From a candidate division CSSED10-310 bacterium (lineage in GTDB: Bacteria; CSSED10-310; JAFGJC01): a DNA stretch of 64,000 nucleotides. The translations under genes were made by a program, and so were the position numbers. Below, one piece after another: positions 42,372 to 51,571 of the stretch. The notes under the pieces were generated by a model, which saw only the letters and a list, made by a program, of their open reading frames with translations, searched no databases and had not been told where the DNA came from. The stretch lies in contig JAFGLW010000024.1 in the NCBI GenBank assembly GCA_016927905.1, forward strand, positions 81,950 through 145,949, in the 5' to 3' direction. Each line of letters opens with the position of its first letter. Position 1 is the stretch's first letter.

Positions 42372-45371
42372 CTAATCGGGAGCGGATATCGTATCGATTT
42401 CAAACGATAGAATCCGGTCATTCCGGCAATCTACGACGGCCAGCTTCCGCGTTTCAGGGTCGTAATCGATGCCCATCGGGTATGAAAACGGCGATTCGGT
42501 CGTCGAACCGGGTGGCGGGAACTGGGATATCATGTCTCCCGTCTGCGGGTCGAACACCAGTATCCGGTGAGCCGGCGGATCCGTCACGTAAAGATTGTTG
42601 AATTCATCCAGACAGAGATACGGCAGATTGAAAGGATGATCCTCCCATCCCTCGATCGAGATCAATCGCTCAACTTTTCCGTCCGGATCCAATATTTGTA
42701 CCCGCCTGTTATCGCGGTCGGCAACAATCAGATTTCCCTTGGTATCGATTGTTATCCCGACCGGTTTTTTGAACTGACCGGGTGCCGATCCCCTGCTCCC
42801 CAGAACCGATAAGACCTTACCCTGCAGGTCGATTTTCACGATCTGGTCATGACCGTAATCGGAAACCCACAAACCTTCGGGTGCCGGGCAAAGATCACGT
42901 GGATAATCAAAAAGATATGGGGTCATCGGCATGAATTCCCCCAGACTGGTGAATTTCTGCACCCGGTGGTTGAATGTATCCGCAATAAATACAAATCCGT
43001 CATCCGTAAACAACACGCCGCAGGGATCGTTCAGTCTTCCCGGCAGGTTCCCCTTCGATCCGAACGCCCGGATGAAACGGTCATTCCGGTCGAAAATAAC
43101 GACCCGGTAATTCCTGAAATCGGCAACAGCATACATGCCTTCCGGGCCGAAATCTACGTCTCGGGGCTCGTTCAACGCAACCTGTGCCATTTCATACGCA
43201 CCGACCGCGGGCCCGGAAGTGGTATTTTGTGGTTCCGGCTCATCGTCTTCGGTTTGTGGTGCCGTTGTGGACCTGGCGGTACCACCACCCTTCACAGGGG
43301 GAATCTCAAAATATGTCCCGTAAGCTTCCGCCAGCATCTTGCGCATGTGTTCAGCCAGAGGAAGATACAGATCCACAATGTTGTTTTTTTCCAGAGGATC
43401 GGTATCGATATTGAACAACTCATAGGTGTTCACCTGCTGGGTGTAAATCAGTTTCCAGGGACCGTAGATCACCCCGTATTTCCGGTATTGACGATTGGGT
43501 ACAAGTGTGAATACCGGGCCCAGATCCTCCGTTCTCCCGTTGTAAATCAACGGCAGAAGATTGGTGCCATCCAGGCGCGATTGAGATTGAATATCCAGGA
43601 ACGCCAGAAGAGTGGGCACGATATCCACGGACCCGACAGGGACCTTCACACGCCGGCCTTTCAATTTCGGGAAATTGATTATCAGAGGTGTGTGGATCGA
43701 TTCGTTATACAGATGCTTACCGTGAAAACTGTCCCCGTGATCGGAGAATTCCTCCCCGTGATCCGCAGTGATCACAACCAAGGTCCTGCGGATCAGGCCG
43801 GATTCCTCCAAAAAGTCAAGCAGCGGTTTGAGGTGTTTGTCTGTGAATGCAATCTCCCCATCATAAAACGCCGTTTTCAAATCCTTGAACCGCTCCGTTT
43901 CAGCATGCGGTAGATAGGCTTCATGCGGATCGAGAAGATGGGAATAGAGAAAAAACTTCTCATCGCTAATTTCCCTGAGAATCCGGATGATGGCATCAAC
44001 GGTTTCCGGAGTTGTGGGAGTTCCCCAGATTTCCCCGTAATCCCTGTCGAACAGATGCATGATGTCATAATTTTTTCTGAATGGGTGTTCTCTGAACAAG
44101 GTGTCGTATCCGACGAAGGCCGTTCGATACCCATGTTCTTTCAATATGTCTTTCAACAGCATGGTGCGTTCGGGAATGAAATGCCGGGGATATATACCGG
44201 ACAGGAACGAATTGATGGAACGCGGTGAATCACCGCCCTGTATGAAATTGCGTTCGAATAACACTCCCTGTTCGGCGAAGGCATCCAGGTTCCGACTGGT
44301 CGGATGGGGATACCCGTATGTGGACAGGTGATCCGCACGTACGGCATCGATCGACAGAAACAGGATATTCCAGTCCGATGTGTCCCCGATGATTTCACGG
44401 ACCGGTCTGCCGTCGTAAGGGTAATCCTGGATCGAATCCGCCAGATAACGCCTAAAATCGAAGACGCCCCGCTGCAGAGGTATCTTGACCAGCGACGGCA
44501 GCCGGTTGACCGGCAGGATCCTTCCCGCGGATCTAAGTGTCGAAGCAGTGATATACGTGTGTTTGTGAATCTGGACCGGCAGATTGTAACTGTAATTCAC
44601 CGTCAGAAGGCTCACGGCGGCCAGGAAAACGGCTGTCCAGATCAACAGCCGCGCCGCCGGCTGCTTTCCCAGGAATCTGTTGACCCCCAGAAACGGTTTC
44701 CGGGTGAACAGATAGATTAAAAGGATGAAAATGACAAATTCGCCCAGTGCTTCCAGATTCAGGACCAGGCTCAACCAGCGGTAGTTTGCATGCACGAGAA
44801 TGAGAATGAAAATACCGGAAATCAAATAAGGATTCGTTATATAATCACTCAGCCGTTTTGCCGGGGATTGCAGGGTTCCGCTTTCCGGGCGCATCGCCGA
44901 AGCCCGGGAAACGTTCGCGGTAATCCAGGCCACCAGAAGAAACAGGCAGGCCAGAACAATGAACTGGATGGCGGCAATCGAGAAAGCGATCATGGCATGG
45001 TTGTGAAACCGGTCGATGAACAGCTTGATCAGGCGGTAATCGGCGAACGTAAACACCCATAACAACAGGAAGATCGGGAAATGGGGAATATGTCTCCAGC
45101 CGAGATCGGCGTCAGGAAACAGATGGTTTCGAATCCGCCTGTGGACCTGGGCGGATAAACGGAATACCAGGTAGGCTGAAATCGATAGCAGAGCCGCCAT
45201 GCCCCAGATTATCACATGGAACAGAACGCGTTCGGTACCGTTGTTCAAAGACGGATTGCCGGAGATCAGAACAGCGATGGTCTCGATGACGGCAACGGTA
45301 AATCCGGATAACACGAACAAACCCGCTACCGGAAGGCTGAAAGAATTTTGATTCTTGACCGGGACCGTCAT
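42372..45371 (-). CDS. Polytopic sulfatase-fold enzyme fused to C-terminal NHL propeller
   Basis: ATG 45371 follows AGGGAG at nine bases. The 999-residue protein has about six membrane helices (residues 10-280), then an alkaline-phosphatase-superfamily domain at about 330-690: LFLSIDAVRADHLSTYGY, ADHGEEFSDHGDSFHG and IHTPLIINFP. The nucleophile region is GGDSPRSINSFLSG, which has Ser rather than the CxPSR of sulfatases. A Thr/Pro-rich linker near 700 leads to a six-bladed NHL propeller (725-999) with blade 1 EPRDVDFGPEG, blade 3 LFDYPRDLCPA and blade 5 IEGWEDHPFNLPYLCLD. Overall layout resembles LtaS or OpgB phosphotransferases with an added propeller. It heads the operon with the PMT-like and Alg5-like genes. 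Confidence 0.87.
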   Translation of the reverse strand: MTVPVKNQNSFSLPVAGLFVLSGFTVAVIETIAVLISGNPSLNNGTERVLFHVIIWGMAALLSISAYLVFRLSAQVHRRIRNHLFPDADLGWRHIPHFPIFLLLWVFTFADYRLIKLFIDRFHNHAMIAFSIAAIQFIVLACLFLLVAWITANVSRASAMRPESGTLQSPAKRLSDYITNPYLISGIFILILVHANYRWLSLVLNLEALGEFVIFILLIYLFTRKPFLGVNRFLGKQPAARLLIWTAVFLAAVSLLTVNYSYNLPVQIHKHTYITASTLRSAGRILPVNRLPSLVKIPLQRGVFDFRRYLADSIQDYPYDGRPVREIIGDTSDWNILFLSIDAVRADHLSTYGYPHPTSRNLDAFAEQGVLFERNFIQGGDSPRSINSFLSGIYPRHFIPERTMLLKDILKEHGYRTAFVGYDTLFREHPFRKNYDIMHLFDRDYGEIWGTPTTPETVDAIIRILREISDEKFFLYSHLLDPHEAYLPHAETERFKDLKTAFYDGEIAFTDKHLKPLLDFLEESGLIRRTLVVITADHGEEFSDHGDSFHGKHLYNESIHTPLIINFPKLKGRRVKVPVGSVDIVPTLLAFLDIQSQSRLDGTNLLPLIYNGRTEDLGPVFTLVPNRQYRKYGVIYGPWKLIYTQQVNTYELFNIDTDPLEKNNIVDLYLPLAEHMRKMLAEAYGTYFEIPPVKGGGTARSTTAPQTEDDEPEPQNTTSGPAVGAYEMAQVALNEPRDVDFGPEGMYAVADFRNYRVVIFDRNDRFIRAFGSKGNLPGRLNDPCGVLFTDDGFVFIADTFNHRVQKFTSLGEFMPMTPYLFDYPRDLCPAPEGLWVSDYGHDQIVKIDLQGKVLSVLGSRGSAPGQFKKPVGITIDTKGNLIVADRDNRRVQILDPDGKVERLISIEGWEDHPFNLPYLCLDEFNNLYVTDPPAHRILVFDPQTGDMISQFPPPGSTTESPFSYPMGIDYDPETRKLAVVDCRNDRILSFEIDTISAPD

Positions 45372-45442
45372 ATGATCAGGACTCCCTGGGATCAAACTCG
45401 AATTAAAACACCGAGCATGCTGAAAATCAAATGGGGTTCAGG

Positions 45443-46912
45443 ATGGATAAGAGCGATCACCAGTTTCGAAAAATATTTCACGGTTTTCTGTCATTGTCAG
45501 TAGCCAAAATCGTTTTTATGATTGCAGGGTACGCGGTGTATTTCTCCCTGCCCAGGCTGTTCGGATCGGCCGGGGAGTTTGGGAATTACGGCGTGGTGAT
45601 CGGCCTTCTGAATGTATTCAACATGGTGCTGATTACCGGAACCATCCAGGCCGTTTCCAAATTCACATCCGAAAAAAACGAAATTGCCCGCTCAATCCGC
45701 CGTGCGGCCCTGCGGATCCAGTCGGTGATCGGCGGAATGATCTTTCTTTTCCTGCTGCTCGGCGCTCCCCGGATCGCACTCCTGTTCGGCGACCCGGATC
45801 TCACCGCACCGATCCGGGCGGGATCGTTCATCCCCTTGTTTTACTCGTTTTATGCCGTGTTTGTCGGATCCCTGAACGGGCGGAGAATGTTCACCCAACA
45901 GGCCGCCCTAGATATTTCCTTTGCCTTTTTGAAGACGGCGGGAATCCTGACCATGGCCGCATTGGGATTCGGTGTAACCGGTGCGCTTTCCGGGTTTTCG
46001 TCTGCAGCGCTGATCATTTTAATCGTTGCAGGACTGGTTGTGTCCGGGGAATCTCCGCGTTCCGATCGGGTTCGCTTTCCCGCCGATCGGATATTTGCGT
46101 TTGAAATATGGGTCATATTCATCACATTGACCACAAACCTGCTGATCAACGCCGACCTGTTTTTCGTAAAATCCCTTCTGGATCCCTCGGTTGCTTCAAC
46201 ATACACCGGTTATTACACTGCGGTGCAGACATTCGCCCGGATTCCGTACACTCTGGTCATTGCGATCAGCCTGATCGTATATCCTCTGATTTCCCGATCG
46301 ACATTCCAGAACGATTTGAAACAATCACAGTCCTATGTCCGGAATTCCATCAGACTGGCTCTGCTGATCGTTGTTCCGATCGCAGCCGTATTTTTTTGCT
46401 TCCCATCCGAATTTCTGGGATCAGTTTACCCCGACGAATATATCGCAGGCAGCTCGGTTCTCCGGATGCTCCCCATCGGCTCGATTCTTCTCTCAATCAT
46501 GTATGTCATGATTACCATGATAACCGGAAGCGGATTCCCGAGGATTTCACTGGCCATCACCTGCGTTGCATTGGCTGCGGACGCGGCTGCCTGCTGGTTT
46601 TTGGTACCCGTATATTCTATCCGCGGCGCTGCAGCAGGATCGATAACGGGATGGGGCACCGGAACACTCCTGGCGGGGATCTGGATCTGCCGTCATTTCA
46701 GGATGGTCACCCTGTCGAAAACGCCCGTCCGAATCATATCGGCGGGCATACTGGGTTCCGTGGCCGGGTGGTTTGTTCCGGGCGGCGGATGGATTCGACT
46801 TCTGACGGGATCTTCAACCGTGCTGGCCGTTTACGGTATCGTGTTGTGGGGTTTGGGAGAAATCAACCGGGTGGAGCTGATCGGGATGTATCGGAAATTC
46901 AGGACCTCCTGA
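45443..46912 (+). CDS. Wzx/MurJ-like polysaccharide flippase
   Basis: The 489-residue protein (ATG 45443 preceded by ggggttcagg) has about 13-14 membrane helices with the MOP/MATE exporter pattern: an N-terminal SLSVAKIVFMIAGYAVYF and charged loops between helices, such as SEKNEIARSIRRAALR. It probably flips a lipid-linked glycan to the outer face of the membrane. Functionally it links the cytoplasmic GT2/GT4 enzymes to the GT-C enzymes outside. It diverges from the NHL-sulfatase gene and overlaps the end of the methyltransferase gene by 14 bases. Confidence 0.85.
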   Translation: MDKSDHQFRKIFHGFLSLSVAKIVFMIAGYAVYFSLPRLFGSAGEFGNYGVVIGLLNVFNMVLITGTIQAVSKFTSEKNEIARSIRRAALRIQSVIGGMIFLFLLLGAPRIALLFGDPDLTAPIRAGSFIPLFYSFYAVFVGSLNGRRMFTQQAALDISFAFLKTAGILTMAALGFGVTGALSGFSSAALIILIVAGLVVSGESPRSDRVRFPADRIFAFEIWVIFITLTTNLLINADLFFVKSLLDPSVASTYTGYYTAVQTFARIPYTLVIAISLIVYPLISRSTFQNDLKQSQSYVRNSIRLALLIVVPIAAVFFCFPSEFLGSVYPDEYIAGSSVLRMLPIGSILLSIMYVMITMITGSGFPRISLAITCVALAADAAACWFLVPVYSIRGAAAGSITGWGTGTLLAGIWICRHFRMVTLSKTPVRIISAGILGSVAGWFVPGGGWIRLLTGSSTVLAVYGIVLWGLGEINRVELIGMYRKFRTS

Positions 46913-47636
46913 GCGTTGAATCAGATGCCGGGATTTTCCGAAGTATTACAACGACGAAACCGGCCCATCGAGATACGGGTGAATTCAGAGCTTTGTTTTC
47001 CAGATACCTGAAAACCGACCGGATAACGGGAATCCGGTGAATGCAGGCGAACGGAGTGAAAACACGGACACCTCGAAATGCAACCCATTCAACATTGTCG
47101 GGAAAATATGTCCGGATCCGGTCCAGAGAATCGTATCGGGTGGCGATATCGGCATCCCGGTATTCTGTGGAGGTCCGGGTGGGCATTTTCAACCGCTTGA
47201 TGATTCCCCGCAGCGACCGGGGATTGTAAAATTCGAGAGCCAGAAAACCACCCGGTCGGGTCACCCGGACCAACTCGGAGATCACCGGTTGAATGGGATG
47301 GATATGCGGCAGTACTTTGAACGATAAAGTCAGATCGAAACGATCTGCAGCAAAGGGCAGGCATACGAGGTCGGACTGGATCAGGTTTCGATGCCTCTGG
47401 GAAGCCCGTTTCAACATGCCCATGGACAGGTCCACCCCGACACTCATACGGGCCGGTTCGGCCAGTCGCTCCAGGATCAGACCACTGCCGCATCCCACTT
47501 CCAGAACGGTTGATCCCGGATATAAAGTTTCAATCGATTTAATTTCCAGATCGTCGATCAGGGCGTGATAACCACGCTTCCGGCTTCGATCGTAGGATTG
47601 GGCAAAGGCATCGTAATATTTACGGTTGTCGATCAT
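46899..47636 (-). CDS. SAM-dependent methyltransferase
   Basis: The 245-residue protein begins with YYDAFAQSYDRSR, typical of UbiE-like or glycan-modifying methyltransferases. Motif I is VLEVGCGSGLILERL, followed by VDLSMGMLKRA. Post-I ELVRVTRPGGFLALEFY is well formed. The start overlaps the stop of the GT4 gene (ATGA), so it is the fourth and last member of the GT2-GT4-GT4-MT operon. A role in methylating a sugar of the growing glycan or the carrier is plausible but inferred. Confidence 0.83.
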   Translation of the reverse strand: MIDNRKYYDAFAQSYDRSRKRGYHALIDDLEIKSIETLYPGSTVLEVGCGSGLILERLAEPARMSVGVDLSMGMLKRASQRHRNLIQSDLVCLPFAADRFDLTLSFKVLPHIHPIQPVISELVRVTRPGGFLALEFYNPRSLRGIIKRLKMPTRTSTEYRDADIATRYDSLDRIRTYFPDNVEWVAFRGVRVFTPFACIHRIPVIRSVFRYLENKALNSPVSRWAGFVVVILRKIPASDSTLRRS

Positions 47637-48796
47637 CGCGTCCGCTCCAGAATCCGGTCATACAGGATTTCATATTGCCGAGCCATTCTTTCGGCTCCAA
47701 ACCGCCGCCGGGCGGAAAGCGCGGCATTCAGGCCGATGGTCCTGCGCAGCTCCACTTTCTCGATCAACTCGCTCAGAATCCGGATACAGGCTTCAATGTC
47801 TCCCGGCGGGAAGATCAGACCCGCTTGATCCGTCACCAGCTCCCGCAACGGCGGCAGATCGCTCAATACAACAGGTATCCCGGCAGCCATGGATTCCAGT
47901 AACACCAGGGGCAGGTCCATTTTGCCGTACAGCGACAAAACAGGGAATACGACCAGGTCGACGGCACGGAGCAGCCGATTCATGTCTGTGACTTCGCCGA
48001 TGAAATTCACCCGGCTGTTCAATCCGGATACCGCCTTTTTGATCGCCGTCTCCGCCGCGGTATCGGCATCCGTTTTGATTCTGGACGCGATGATGAACGC
48101 GATGCGGGGATGATTTCCGTCCAGCCATTTTATGATCTCCATCAATAAACGGGTCGATCCGGAATAAGTCAAATCACCGGGATACAAAATAGCGAACCGA
48201 TCCCGGGTTCCAAATTCATCCCGGCACTCGCTCTGGTAGGTTTCATCTTCTTTACCGGGAATCCGGATACCGGGATGGATTGCCTTCACATCTCGCCCGG
48301 TCAGTTTTTCGATCTTGTGACGCGTGTGTTCCGATACCGTCACAACCGTATCGGTAAACAACAGGCTTCGCAGGTGCCGCTCATCGGTGGGTTCGCTGGT
48401 CACCGTTTGCATGGAATGCGAACGGTTTTTGAACGCCATAATCATCCGTCCCGTCATGGAGGATTTTCGATTCGGCGTGAAGAAAAAATGATACAGCGAC
48501 GATGGGGGATTTTTCCGGAAAAGAGCTCGAATCAGCCGGATCTGATTGCCCAGGCTGGGACTGAATCTTCCGGAATCGATATATACCGGTTCCGCTGAAG
48601 CATTGGGAAGTTGCCCGGCATATCCCCGAACGACGAATGTCCGATACCGGTACCGCTCGGAATTTTCAACTAGGTTGCGCGGAAGAATCTTGCCACTGTC
48701 ATTCCAGGGTGGATTCAGCGGTTTCGTTACCAGGCAGATCCTGTCTGAATCTGGCAGGAAATTCACCGGTCCGGTCTCATCATCGGTTCTCCTCAT
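47633..48796 (-). CDS. GT4-type glycosyltransferase
   Basis: Starting at ATG 48796 inside the end of the upstream gene gives 387 residues, a usual GT4 length; the track start at 48895 only adds sequence antisense to nothing recognisable. The C-terminal domain shows FAILYPGDLTYSGSTRL, the loop SLYGKMDLPLVLLESMAAGI with the catalytic Glu, and PVVLSDLPPLREL. It would use a nucleotide-sugar donor in the cytoplasm. Both neighbours overlap it: 17 bases with the GT4 upstream and 4 with the methyltransferase downstream. Confidence 0.86.
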   Translation of the reverse strand: MRRTDDETGPVNFLPDSDRICLVTKPLNPPWNDSGKILPRNLVENSERYRYRTFVVRGYAGQLPNASAEPVYIDSGRFSPSLGNQIRLIRALFRKNPPSSLYHFFFTPNRKSSMTGRMIMAFKNRSHSMQTVTSEPTDERHLRSLLFTDTVVTVSEHTRHKIEKLTGRDVKAIHPGIRIPGKEDETYQSECRDEFGTRDRFAILYPGDLTYSGSTRLLMEIIKWLDGNHPRIAFIIASRIKTDADTAAETAIKKAVSGLNSRVNFIGEVTDMNRLLRAVDLVVFPVLSLYGKMDLPLVLLESMAAGIPVVLSDLPPLRELVTDQAGLIFPPGDIEACIRILSELIEKVELRRTIGLNAALSARRRFGAERMARQYEILYDRILERTR

Positions 48797-49979
48797 ACAC
48801 CATGCGTACCAGTTCGCGATACTGCCTGCCCATTCGCGTCCAGGTATAATTTCCGGAACTTGCCAGGGCGTTTTGCGACAACCGCCTGCAATCACCCGGA
48901 TTGTCGCGCAGGTACCGGATAACCTGTCGAAGAGCGGTGATGTCGGCGGCAGGGAAAATCATACCATTTTGAAGGTTCCGAATCACATCGACCATGCCAC
49001 CGCTCGTGGACACGACCACCGGAATTCCCCATCCCAACGCTTCCAAAAGCGTGTTTGGAAGTCCTTCCTGCTTTCGAGATTCAGATATGATGGATGGGAA
49101 AACCGCGATATGACAGGTCGATAACAGGTCGTTTTTCTTTCGGTCGTTTATCCAGCCATGAAAAAACGTGCGGATTTTCAGCGTTTCAGCTTGCTTTTTC
49201 AGCCTGGATAACTCAGGCCCGTCCCCTGCCACATGAAGTTCCAGATTATCCAGCCCGGTCAACGCCTCGATCAGGCAGTGAACACCCTTCAATCGGATCA
49301 GTCTTCCCAGATACAGAACCCGGAAAACAGGCGAATCTGCGGGCTGATCCCAGACGGAATGCCGTCCGGGATCGGGATGAAACCCCATGGGAAGAACCGA
49401 TACGGGCGGGGCGATAATCCGGGTTTCATGACCATTCCACATTTTTTGCAGCACCTCTTTCTGATAACAGGCCACCGTGACGATCCGATCGGTTCCGGAA
49501 GCAATCGTCCGGGCAAGGTATCGACCGCCGGGCAGAACATTCAAAAGATGCACATCGCTGCCGTGAGCGATGCTGATGTGGGGGATTTTCGTATTCCGTC
49601 TGAATCTTTGACCAACCAGCCCGCAGGGGAGAAGCCAGTTGGTTAAAAGCACCGAATGGGAATCAATGCGGTGCCGGACCGATCGGATCATGGACATGAA
49701 AAAAGGTATGACGAGTCCAAGCAGCATGGGATTTCGAACGATATTATCCGGAATTCCGTTTCCATAAGCCAGATTCTGGAGCAAGGGGGGATAAAAATAT
49801 CGGAATCGGACATGCCCGTTCGGTAACGGGCGGTAGTGGGATTCACTGAATTGGGGGGAAATGACGCATACATCGTGTTCTTTTCTCAGTTCATCCACGA
49901 GACCGAGGAGAAACCTTCCGGCGTGATCGCCCTCCCATCGGGGATATGAGGAAGTCAGAAATAAAATGGAAATTTTCAT
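48780..49979 (-). CDS. GT4 glycosyltransferase
   Basis: The 399-residue protein opens with ILFLTSSYPRWEGDHAGRF, a frequent start of GT4 enzymes. The donor site includes VLYLGRLIRLKGVHCLIEAL and SESRKQEGLPNTLLEALGWG, with the Glu of the EX7E motif, followed by PVVVSTSGGMVDVI. It is probably a cytoplasmic nucleotide-sugar-dependent step. Its start abuts the upstream GT2 stop with no gap, and its 3' end overlaps the next GT4 gene. Confidence 0.88.
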   Translation of the reverse strand: MKISILFLTSSYPRWEGDHAGRFLLGLVDELRKEHDVCVISPQFSESHYRPLPNGHVRFRYFYPPLLQNLAYGNGIPDNIVRNPMLLGLVIPFFMSMIRSVRHRIDSHSVLLTNWLLPCGLVGQRFRRNTKIPHISIAHGSDVHLLNVLPGGRYLARTIASGTDRIVTVACYQKEVLQKMWNGHETRIIAPPVSVLPMGFHPDPGRHSVWDQPADSPVFRVLYLGRLIRLKGVHCLIEALTGLDNLELHVAGDGPELSRLKKQAETLKIRTFFHGWINDRKKNDLLSTCHIAVFPSIISESRKQEGLPNTLLEALGWGIPVVVSTSGGMVDVIRNLQNGMIFPAADITALRQVIRYLRDNPGDCRRLSQNALASSGNYTWTRMGRQYRELVRMVYEENR

Positions 49980-50774
49980 TCAGGAACTGTCTCCCGGCAT
50001 CCTGGGCAGGGTGTGACTCGTTAGGGCGAAATCGCGCCGGCTGTTTTTCAGGCGGTACCAGCCTCTTCGAACGATCAGAAATATAATTTCGGGAATGTTG
50101 ATGAACGGATTGATACCGGAAATCTCCAGCCCGTAAATGGCTCTCACCGGTATTTCCCTGATTCTCAAGCGGTGCCGGCATATCTGGAACAGCATGTCAT
50201 TCGGAAATCCGTACCGGGGATAAAGGCGGTCCAGATCGATACGGGCAATGGCAGCTGCGGATATGGCCGTAAATCCGCACTGGGTGTCCCCGATGGAATA
50301 ACACCCCAGTGCCCGGCGGGTCAAAATGGATAATGCACGATTCCCGATCCGCCGCCTCCAGGGCATCTGAAACCGGGTGTCCTGCCGCAGAAACCGGTTG
50401 CCCTTTACATAATCGGCGGTATCATTCAGGAGGGGTTCGACCAGAGATGTCAGATCGGATGGATCCATCTGGCCGTCACCGCCCATCACCACTGCGAATT
50501 GATCTCCCAATTCCAGGCAGCGACGGTAACCGGCTACGATTGCGGAACCCACTCCCTGGTTTGGTTCCTGATGCACGATTACGGTTCGGTCATCAGCGGC
50601 TGACCGGATAATTTCAAGGCTGTTGTCCGTACTGCCGTCATCCACGACCACGATGCGGTGTATCCAGTGAGGTATCGTTTCCAGAACATGCCGGATAAAC
50701 GGAGCTTCGTTATATACCGGGATGACCACCGCAATCCGGTTGGACTCCGGGCTGATTTTCTTTACAATATCCAT
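49980..50774 (-). CDS. GT2 DPM1-like glycosyltransferase
   Basis: ATG 50774 is preferred to the TTG at 50822, which would add 16 residues. The protein shows AVVIPVYNEAPFIRHVLETI, VVDDGSTDNSLEII, HQEPNQGVGSAIVAGYRR and the metal motif VVMGGDGQMDPSDL. DTQCGFTAISAAAIARID is the conserved acceptor segment. There are no C-terminal transmembrane helices. First gene of the GT2-GT4-GT4-MT operon. The gap to the divergent methyltransferase gene is 117 bases and probably holds both promoters. Confidence 0.88.
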   Translation of the reverse strand: MDIVKKISPESNRIAVVIPVYNEAPFIRHVLETIPHWIHRIVVVDDGSTDNSLEIIRSAADDRTVIVHQEPNQGVGSAIVAGYRRCLELGDQFAVVMGGDGQMDPSDLTSLVEPLLNDTADYVKGNRFLRQDTRFQMPWRRRIGNRALSILTRRALGCYSIGDTQCGFTAISAAAIARIDLDRLYPRYGFPNDMLFQICRHRLRIREIPVRAIYGLEISGINPFINIPEIIFLIVRRGWYRLKNSRRDFALTSHTLPRMPGDSS

Positions 50775-50891
50775 CCGTCCGTCCAGCCACTCTTTCAGAA
50801 AAATGTTATCTCCGGGCTTCAAATAATGTTAGAATGGAACGGCGAACCAGTCAATCCGGCCGCCTGGCCGGGAGAGGAGCCGGCACGGGGA

Positions 50892-51500
50892 ATGACCGTT
50901 CATTACGGGAACTATTTCGACAAGTATTCCTCCCGAAATCCCCTTGTCCAATACCTGGTCAAAGGATTTTTGAACACTCTTTACAGCGCAATCGATCTCA
51001 CGGGCGGCACGGGTGGTATTCTGGAAATCGGCGCTGGAGACGGATCTCTCTCCACCCGGATACTGGACCGGTATCCGGATTTCATTTCCCTGACCGCTTT
51101 GGATCCCGGATTCAATATACTGAAGCAGGGAAAATTCCGCGACCGGCGGATCAGATTCGCGAATGCGTCGATTTATGAGCTGCCCTTTCCCGACGCCTCC
51201 TTCGATCTGGTTCTGATACCCGAAGTCCTGGAACACCTGGAGAATCCCCTGGCGGGGCTGGCCGAATCCATCCGGGTGGGCCGGGATCATTTCATCATCA
51301 GCGTTCCGTGGGAACCGGCATGGCGGGTCGGCAATTTCCTGACCGGAAGATATGTCTCGTCATGGGGTGACACGCCGGGTCATATTCAACACTGGAGCCG
51401 GTCCGGTATCATCCGGTTGATCGGCAACCGTTTAAAAATCCTCCGGGTTTTGAAACCGTTCCCCTGGACGATGATCCTGGCCCGGAAATCCGGAATTTAA
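50892..51500 (+). CDS. SAM-dependent methyltransferase
   Basis: The methyltransferase core begins around VHYGNYFDKYSSRNPLVQYL; I take ATG 50892, but ATG 50826 (22 more residues) is possible. Motif I is ILEIGAGDGSLSTRIL and post-I DLVLIPEVLEHLENPLAGL is canonical. The C-terminal part, with HIQHWSRSGIIRLIG, is close to methyltransferases found with glycan operons. It lies on the + strand before the GT2 gene at 51572, which has its own promoter. Confidence 0.83.
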   Translation: MTVHYGNYFDKYSSRNPLVQYLVKGFLNTLYSAIDLTGGTGGILEIGAGDGSLSTRILDRYPDFISLTALDPGFNILKQGKFRDRRIRFANASIYELPFPDASFDLVLIPEVLEHLENPLAGLAESIRVGRDHFIISVPWEPAWRVGNFLTGRYVSSWGDTPGHIQHWSRSGIIRLIGNRLKILRVLKPFPWTMILARKSGI

Positions 51501-51510
51501 TCCGGATGGA

Positions 51511-51539
51511 TGTATACCGGCCCGGTTTTACGATATAAT
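51511..51539 (+). promoter_or_regulatory. Promoter of the GT2 gene at 51572
   Basis: A perfect TATAAT at 51534 is preceded after 17 bases by the weak -35 TGTATA. The predicted start is about 30 bases before the ATG. Confidence 0.5.
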
Positions 51540-51571
51540 ACGCCCGTTGTTCAGGTTTGAAAGGAGATTTC

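Noticed and set aside
42849-43913. 354-residue + strand ORF
   Set aside because: It is antisense to the NHL-sulfatase gene.
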